From contig JAOZMR010000068.1 of NCBI GenBank assembly GCA_029934215.1, positions 1-11,269 on the forward strand: a DNA stretch of 11,269 bases, written 5' to 3'. Numbering within the stretch: position 1 is the stretch's first letter; every line of letters begins with the position of its first letter. A program made the translations under genes and the position numbers. Below, piece after piece: positions 8,601 through 11,269 of the stretch. The notes under the pieces are model-generated. The model was not told where the DNA came from, ran no database searches, and saw nothing but the letters and a program-made list of their open reading frames with translations. Source of the stretch: Pontiellaceae bacterium (GTDB lineage Bacteria; Verrucomicrobiota; Kiritimatiellia; Kiritimatiellales; Tichowtungiaceae).

Positions 8601-9676
8601 AACAAAACATGCGCTTCCGCCGCATCACGTCCTTTCGCGTATGCGTGTTTCTGATTCTTTGGATTCAGCGTTTCCAGCAAGACATTTGCGATATCCTTAA
8701 ACTCTAAATAGTTTCGCGCCAAAAAGAATCGAGGCAGCACACACGACTTTTCTTCCTCAGTCAACGGACGCAACTGCTCGTCGTCCTGCGTTTTGATTTT
8801 GATATTATTCAGCGTCTGCCACATCCGAAACTCTTCAAACAACGGATGAGAAACGGGCGCGCGTTTTTTCTTTGGCTCAAACGGACAACTGGCGACCAAG
8901 CCCTTTTGCGATTTCAAAGAACGCTGAAAAAAGATCGCACGATGCAGCGCCTTCTTCAACTCATCGGACACACCCTGCTTTTCGCAAATGAACTCAAACT
9001 CTGCTAAATAATGTTCATCGCGCGACGTGTGAACTTTACGTATTTTCTCTCCCGTCTGATAACACTCCTCCCAGAAATACTGACCCAACGTCCGCCCATC
9101 CATTTTTTTTGAAAGTTCATCAATATCATCCTGAACAACACCCTTTGACTCTTGCGTCGTATCCAGTCGATTACTCTTAAAACCACGGCGTTGCGCCAGA
9201 TGATAAAAAGCCCGACCCAACTTGAAACGATCCGCCTCATCATCCAAATTCATTTTCTGAGTCGCCGCCAACCAACGGTAATAATATGGATTTTCAAAAG
9301 AACCCGACTCCTTATCTTTCGGATCAAACGTCTTGCACCAGTCGCGGAAAGCCGGATTCGCAGGATAAACCTTCCTTGACTGCCAAGATTTCAACTCCTC
9401 CAAACTCAACGGCGGACAAAACTCCGCCCCAGACAAAACCTTAAGTGTTTCGATTTTCCGCAACTTCCGCCGAAACTTAATCCGCCGAGCAGAGCGATAG
9501 CCCGTTCGCTTAGATGCCTTGGATTCCTCCGAGCCGTTTGTTGCACGATTGACCGCCTCCGGAAAGATGTGAACCCCGCGCTTAATCAGCTCAAACTCAC
9601 CGCCACCCAAATCATCAACCACGCCCCAGCCGATGCTGTTTGTTCCCAAATCCAGACCTAAAATTTGCTTTGCCAT
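5660..9676 (-). CDS. cas9: CRISPR-associated endonuclease Cas9, large type II-C
   Basis: This is the RNA-guided DNA endonuclease of the locus, 1338 aa. RuvC-I is at the N-terminus (ILGLDLGTNSIGWGVV, Asp9). An arginine-rich bridge helix covers about 56-79. RuvC-II carries Glu664 in HIEMAREL. The HNH domain has His750 in FDIEHTIPRS, with Asp747 before it and Asn764 and Asn773 after it; the 23-residue spacing from His750 to Asn773 equals that in S. pyogenes Cas9 (His840 to Asn863). RuvC-III has His916 and Asp919 in HHTVDAIVVA. All catalytic positions are kept. The protein is some 250 aa longer than the compact II-C enzymes such as that of N. meningitidis (1082 aa). The extra length lies in the REC lobe (about 80-640) and in the 419 residues after Asp919, which should hold the PAM-interacting domain. 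The start ATG has GGAGAG seven bases upstream. The PAM cannot be read from this window. Confidence 0.98.
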   Translation of the reverse strand: MAKQILGLDLGTNSIGWGVVDDLGGGEFELIKRGVHIFPEAVNRATNGSEESKASKRTGYRSARRIKFRRKLRKIETLKVLSGAEFCPPLSLEELKSWQSRKVYPANPAFRDWCKTFDPKDKESGSFENPYYYRWLAATQKMNLDDEADRFKLGRAFYHLAQRRGFKSNRLDTTQESKGVVQDDIDELSKKMDGRTLGQYFWEECYQTGEKIRKVHTSRDEHYLAEFEFICEKQGVSDELKKALHRAIFFQRSLKSQKGLVASCPFEPKKKRAPVSHPLFEEFRMWQTLNNIKIKTQDDEQLRPLTEEEKSCVLPRFFLARNYLEFKDIANVLLETLNPKNQKHAYAKGRDAAEAHVLFNYRDNQSISGCPFSAKLRGLFGDDYQHGIYDSYCGEKKSQKSPEDILHEVWHVLFSFNKEEKVKAYAKGKLGLNDEAAEKFAKIDPPQGYGALSLKAVRKILPFLKQGLLYSHAVFFANIDQVIDVSADETEKLKSDISKLIDDHNQYLSEARCVNEFVREYKNSPQAFEEKYDLRNVQDFEEKLPKVFRDSASSICQKIRFQTLENNGNGEYAPTQRLDERVRDYLKKEFDADEEALKKLYHPSKEETYKPAIRNPDGSILLGDPRISSIRNPVFMRAMHRVKAVVNELLKKGIITGQTKVHIEMARELNDANRRAAIKTWQWNDEKRRKGYKSAIEEVLSGQGIDRQATEDEILKYQLWEEQKHVCLYTGQTIKPSDFIGGNPRFDIEHTIPRSQSCDNSQENKTLCDRDYNREVKGNRIPFDCPDYATILQRIGHWEGEVDGLTKLIEKQRPKSKYASTKEIKDSAIQKRLVWEHERDYLRGKVRRFKMDEVTSGFKNSQLVDTRIITKYAQLYLKTVFPMVHTVNGKTTDDFRRCWGLQNEFGKKDRSNHAHHTVDAIVVACVTRDQYDKLAHYYHDYESYDRNDPSVPAKPHFSKPWKTFTEDMKELKNEILVSHYAPNHLLKQTKKRVKVGGKRVLQQGKTARGSLHKETFYGAIKRPVQNKKTGETEDVIKYVVRKPVSDLKDSDLKKIVDDRVREIVMAGRAEESQLKKEVEALMKRKFTSDESEELVINQQVKELESRLAGVFVLPNKNGNPTPIKRVRVCSSLTNPIALKDQRDKSFRNPKPHREKYYVNNDGNYLMAVYEGTNKKGKIIREYKLINNLNAANEVHLPSESDGLQLLQTIQNGQQALLFKDNPEELMNMSQNKLGQRLYIVRGLDDDGIKLYFNREARMTTEVVAFMNEVITEENRLSGVLDKQGEVKKSKLTTPKGGDVIDRQNEFPYVKFKPSKFKALLAGVDFKMNFLGEIEFMEE

Positions 9677-9697
9677 TTATATACTCTCCGATTCATG

Positions 9698-9726
9698 TTG
9701 ACCTTCACGTCCAAAACCATTAAACA
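9698..9726 (+). promoter_or_regulatory. Candidate tracrRNA promoter
   Basis: TTGACC (9698-9703) and TAAACA (9721-9726) are separated by 17 bp and would start transcription near 9733, just before the anti-repeat. The -35 matches the consensus at 5 of 6 positions; the -10 is weak (3 of 6). The site lies in the short divergent gap before cas9, so transcription of tracrRNA and cas9 may interfere. Confidence 0.4.
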
Positions 9727-9732
9727 ACTCCA

Positions 9733-9825
9733 AGTGAAAGAAATTAGAACTGTCTATTCACAATAAGGCTAAATGCCGAAGGGCTTGTCCCTATAACCCC
9801 GCATACTTCTGCGGGGTTTCTTTTT
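9733..9825 (+). ncRNA. tracrRNA of the type II-C system
   Basis: This trans-activating CRISPR RNA base-pairs with the crRNA repeat and is bound by Cas9. The anti-repeat GAACTGTCTATTCACAAT (9747-9764) pairs antiparallel with the first 18 nt of the repeat; 17 positions pair, two as G-U wobbles, and there is one U-U mismatch. Immediately after it comes AAGGC, as in the N. meningitidis tracrRNA (CACAATAAGGC here, CTACAATAAGGC there). A small GGC-GCC hairpin (9767-9777), a GGG-CCC hairpin (9781-9791) and the strong terminator hairpin follow. The gene is about 93 nt if transcription starts near 9733; the 5' end is inferred from the promoter. It lies upstream of cas9 and is divergent from it. No second anti-repeat was found in the window. 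Confidence 0.9.
9795..9825 (+). terminator. Intrinsic terminator and 3' hairpin of tracrRNA
   Basis: AACCCCGCA (9795-9803) pairs perfectly with TGCGGGGTT (9810-9818) around the 6-nt loop TACTTC, followed by a T-rich tract (TTTCTTTTT). In type II-C tracrRNAs this terminal hairpin is also a Cas9-binding element. Confidence 0.9.
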
Positions 9826-9909
9826 GCCCTAAAGAATAGAATTCATCGTAAGGGTTTCCAGTAAAGGATCAATTTATTTCGTAAAAACATTTTCCCTTAT
9901 CTGATCGGG

Positions 9910-9931
9910 CTGACGTGTGTCAGTTTTTTTT
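9910..9931 (+). terminator. Small hairpin with T8 tract ahead of the RAYT remnant
   Basis: CTGAC (9910-9914) pairs with GTCAG (9919-9923) around the loop GTGT and is followed by eight Ts (9924-9931). The 5-bp stem is short, so this would be a weak terminator. It directly abuts the ACG that occupies the expected start of the RAYT reading frame. Confidence 0.35.
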
Positions 9932-10110
9932 ACGGGTCGTAAACCACGAGCTGAATATACGGATGCTTTGTATCACGTTATGTGCAGAGGGAATCGTTAT
10001 GAAACGATTTTTCAGGACGATCATGATCGGCAGATATTTCTGGATACGCAGGGTGAGGTTTGTGAGCGAACGGGCTGGCGTGTATGTGCATACATATTAA
10101 TGCCCAATTA

Positions 10111-10174
10111 GTACCCAGCCCTCATACAAACCGCCCATTTCATAGACTTGCCTCGCAAGTTGAATGACGCCAGT
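10111..10174. repeat. Left inverted repeat of the element in the RAYT
   Basis: These 64 bases match the reverse complement of 10421-10484 at 49 positions, without gaps. The best-kept parts are the outer end (CAGCCCTCA) and an inner block TTGCCTCGCAAGTTGAATGA. The outer four bases (GTAC) are self-complementary, so they may belong either to the repeat or to a target-site duplication. Confidence 0.8.
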
Positions 10175-10479
10175 TCTCTGACTTCCTCCGAAGTTCCTCT
10201 AGCGATAGCGGGTGGTGAAAAATCGTTCCGCACGTTCATCCAAAGAAACCCACCCCGCCCTACGGGCACCCCTCCCTTGAGGGGAACTATCCTTCTATAA
10301 AGCCTTCAACCCTAAGCCTCTCCCAGCTCGTTGTGTAACCAGATCTCTGTCCAAATCTTTCGTGATCTCTGCGTTCTCTCGTGGCTAAAATTCTTCCAAT
10401 GTTCGGAAGCTTCATGCTGCGGTGGCTTCATTCAACTTGCGAGGCAAAATACGAAAACGAGCGTTTTGTGTGAGGGCTG
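10115..10479. mobile_element. 365-bp non-coding element with long inverted repeats (MITE-like)
   Basis: The segment is bounded by imperfect inverted repeats of about 60 bp and by direct copies of AGTAC (10110-10114 and 10480-10484), which would be a 5-bp target-site duplication. It sits precisely between the LMPN and YHLIICE codons of the RAYT. The inner part (10175-10420) has no gene and contains patchwork intergenic sequence, such as a stretch reading CTCTGCGTTCTCTCGTGGC. Without its own transposase it would need to be moved in trans. A related end lies at 53-87. The alternative is that the RAYT was broken by recombination between dispersed repeats rather than by transposition. Confidence 0.6.
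10197..10214 (+). repeat. 18-bp direct repeat, copy 1
   Basis: CTCTAGCGATAGCGGGTG is found here inside the inverted-repeat element and again, identically, at 10891-10908 outside it. It is probably part of a dispersed intergenic repeat family. Confidence 0.7.
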
Positions 10480-10484
10480 AGTAC
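10421..10484. repeat. Right inverted repeat of the element in the RAYT
   Basis: This is the partner of 10111-10174, with 49 of 64 positions complementary. Its outer half also resembles 53-87 upstream of the symporter gene. It ends at GTAC, directly before the resumed RAYT codons CAC CTG ATT ATC. Confidence 0.8.
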
Positions 10485-10532
10485 CACCTGATTATCTGTG
10501 AATGGAAAATAAAAAACCTCGGATGACCTCGC

Positions 10533-10577
10533 GGCGTGCGGTAGATATGTCATATAATGACATATCTACCGCCCGCC
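10533..10577. repeat. Long near-perfect palindrome
   Basis: A perfect 16-bp stem (10538-10553 with 10557-10572) encloses a 3-base loop ATA. It extends past one mismatch by four further G-C pairs (10533-10536 with 10574-10577). The inner arms are AT-rich (GTAGATATGTCAT) and the outer parts GC-rich. It has no T-run, so it is not a terminator. It could be a REP-like palindrome related to the broken RAYT next door, a cruciform-forming site, or the tip of another small element. Confidence 0.8.
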
Positions 10578-10767
10578 AAGAAACCCCTTTGGGCGTATAC
10601 TCCGGCTCACTCGGAGAGTTTGCCATAGCTTTTGATTGTAGGGTGGCGATACGTGCCGCAGGTTGAAAACTCGCGATACTTCGGAGCGTCTCGCCTGCCC
10701 ATTGCTGAAGTTGGCGGGACAAGCCGACGGAGCCGAGATGTGCCGGTTTTTTTTGAGGTAATCGCTC

Positions 10768-10896
10768 ATGAAAATGAAGCTGGAAGCATCGTTTACGATA
10801 GAAAATCAATCTGTTCGTCGGCTGTTGATAATCATTTTGCGAGAACTCTTCGGTTTTGTCTGTAGGGCGGGAACGGTCTCGCTATTGTTTCTCTAG
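10768..10896 (+). CDS. Small ORF of 42 codons with a Shine-Dalgarno, uncertain
   Basis: An ATG at 10768 has GAGGT eight bases upstream and opens a 42-codon frame beginning MKMKLEASFTIENQSV, with a hydrophobic stretch RRLLIIILRELFGFV in the middle, ending at a TAG. No family is recognised. The surrounding sequence is repeat debris, and the stop codon falls inside the 18-bp direct repeat at 10891-10908, so the frame may be fortuitous. It may equally be the fragment of a larger lost gene. Confidence 0.2.
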   Translation: MKMKLEASFTIENQSVRRLLIIILRELFGFVCRAGTVSLLFL

Positions 10897-10908
10897 CGAT
10901 AGCGGGTG
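10891..10908 (+). repeat. 18-bp direct repeat, copy 2
   Basis: Identical to 10197-10214. Here it follows CGCTATTGTTT, so that CGCTAT and ATAGCG can form a small hairpin. Confidence 0.7.
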
Positions 10909-10931
10909 CAAAAAAACATTTTGAGAAATTT

Positions 10932-10947
10932 ACACCTGCGCAGGTGT
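10932..10947. repeat. Perfect 16-bp palindrome
   Basis: ACACCTGCGCAGGTGT is fully self-complementary with no spacer. It could be a dimeric regulator operator, but no intact gene starts nearby, so it may be another dispersed short palindrome. Confidence 0.6.
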
Positions 10948-11038
10948 GAGCTTTTGAACTTTTCCAAGGGGTGAAAAAAGCGGAAGAACTTATTTTTCCG
11001 AACGTTGGAGTTTTTCAGGAAAGCGGTGCGGAAACATT

Positions 11039-11082
11039 CGCCACAGGCGAACGGCTACAGTGTAGCATTCCCCCTGTGGGCG
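11039..11082. other. Nested stem-loop
   Basis: An outer stem joins CGCCACAGG (11039-11047) with CCTGTGGGCG (11073-11082), with one bulge. Inside it lies a perfect 5-bp hairpin GCTAC-AGT-GTAGC (11054-11066). The arrangement resembles a structured RNA or an element end, but no known family is recognised and no T-run follows. Confidence 0.4.
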
Positions 11083-11190
11083 ACTTAATGGGAGGGAGGT
11101 TAAGCGTAATCACCCTTGTTTTCAGGGTTGAAACAGCCCTCTAGTACTGCGATTGTCGACAGAATTATGAAGAATCTTCTGTATTTCAGT

Positions 11191-11269
11191 TTAAAATGAT
11201 TGCCGCTTCGCTTCTTTTTGGGCCTCTTCAGCAGAATCTGTGGGTTGATTTAGGCTCTGGAAGATCCCC
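11191..11269 (-). CDS. Possible C-terminus of a minus-strand gene running off the window
   Basis: An open minus-strand frame enters from the right edge and ends at TAA (11193-11191). The 25 visible residues end in DSAEEAQKEAKRQSF, a charged, alanine- and glutamate-rich tail typical of a real protein end. Only the tail is seen, so the family cannot be named. The AGAATCTTCT region and the ACCCT-AGGGT hairpin downstream are weak terminator candidates at best. Confidence 0.35.
   Translation of the reverse strand, partial: GIFQSLNQPTDSAEEAQKEAKRQSF

Larger units (their letters stand above)
9932..10504 (+). pseudogene. Disrupted REP-associated tyrosine transposase (RAYT, Y1_Tnp family), interrupted by an insertion
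   Basis: The frame from 9932 encodes the classic N-terminus of a REP-associated tyrosine transposase: TGRKPRAEYTDALYHV, then MCRGNRYETIF, and later CAYILMPN. These enzymes are single-strand HUH nucleases linked to palindromic REP sequences. The frame stops at TAG (10109-10111), immediately after LMPN, where the catalytic H-x-H should follow. The expected continuation YHLIICE reappears in frame terms at 10482-10502, after the 365-bp element at 10115-10479. The HUH motif is thus split by an insertion, and family similarity ends for good a few codons later, so the 3' half is also lost. The expected start codon reads ACG (9932-9934) rather than ATG; a GTG at 9917 is open but unlikely. The gene cannot make an active enzyme. 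Confidence 0.75.

Noticed and set aside
10492..10809. 105-codon minus-strand frame overlapping the palindrome
   Set aside because: It runs through the palindrome and dispersed-repeat sequence, has no domain signal, and overlaps the RAYT remnant; it is most likely repeat DNA open by chance.

Overview
The window carries a complete, apparently active type II-C CRISPR-Cas locus. It is flanked on the left by a sodium/glutamate symporter gene and on the right by a gene-poor stretch of broken transposase and dispersed-repeat sequence. Shine-Dalgarno sites, the RAYT-type transposase remnant and the compact cas9-cas1-cas2 operon indicate a Gram-negative-type bacterium. The large II-C Cas9 and the style of the dispersed intergenic repeats suggest the PVC group (Verrucomicrobiota, Kiritimatiellota or Lentisphaerota) or Bacteroidota. 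That placement is an inference from general resemblance, not a proven assignment.

Layout. Positions 1-141 are a leader region with a repeat end, a palindrome and a possible RBS-masking hairpin. Positions 142-1494 are a gltS-like symporter (+). Positions 1495-2138 are intergenic, with one strong hairpin terminator and a 17-codon ORF stub. Positions 2139-4282 are a CRISPR array of 33 repeats (36 bp) and 32 spacers (28 of 30 nt, 4 of 29 nt). Positions 4283-4414 are the leader, with a candidate promoter reading leftward. Positions 4415-9676 are cas2, cas1 and cas9 on the minus strand, transcribed cas9 to cas1 to cas2 toward the array. Positions 9733-9825 are a tracrRNA gene on the plus strand, divergent from cas9. 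From 9830 to the right end lie a truncated and interrupted RAYT, a 365-bp element with inverted repeats inserted in it, several palindromes and repeats, and at the extreme end a possible C-terminus of a minus-strand gene.

How the parts work together. The tracrRNA anti-repeat (9747-9764) pairs with the 5' 18 nt of the repeat read on the minus strand (17 of 18 positions pair, including two G-U wobbles). This fixes the crRNA orientation: the array is transcribed leftward, in the same direction as the cas operon, and its leader lies next to cas2. Cas9 keeps all recognisable RuvC and HNH catalytic residues, and Cas1 and Cas2 keep their acidic catalytic residues. The system therefore looks competent for both interference and spacer acquisition. 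No csn2 or cas4 is present, which is the definition of subtype II-C.

I do not see an entirely new defence system. The points most worth a second look are the large Cas9 (1338 aa, with an expanded REC lobe and C-terminal region), the block of four variant repeats near the old end of the array, a spacer that looks like a captured intrinsic terminator, and the inverted-repeat element that interrupts the HUH motif of the RAYT and has a related end upstream of the symporter gene.
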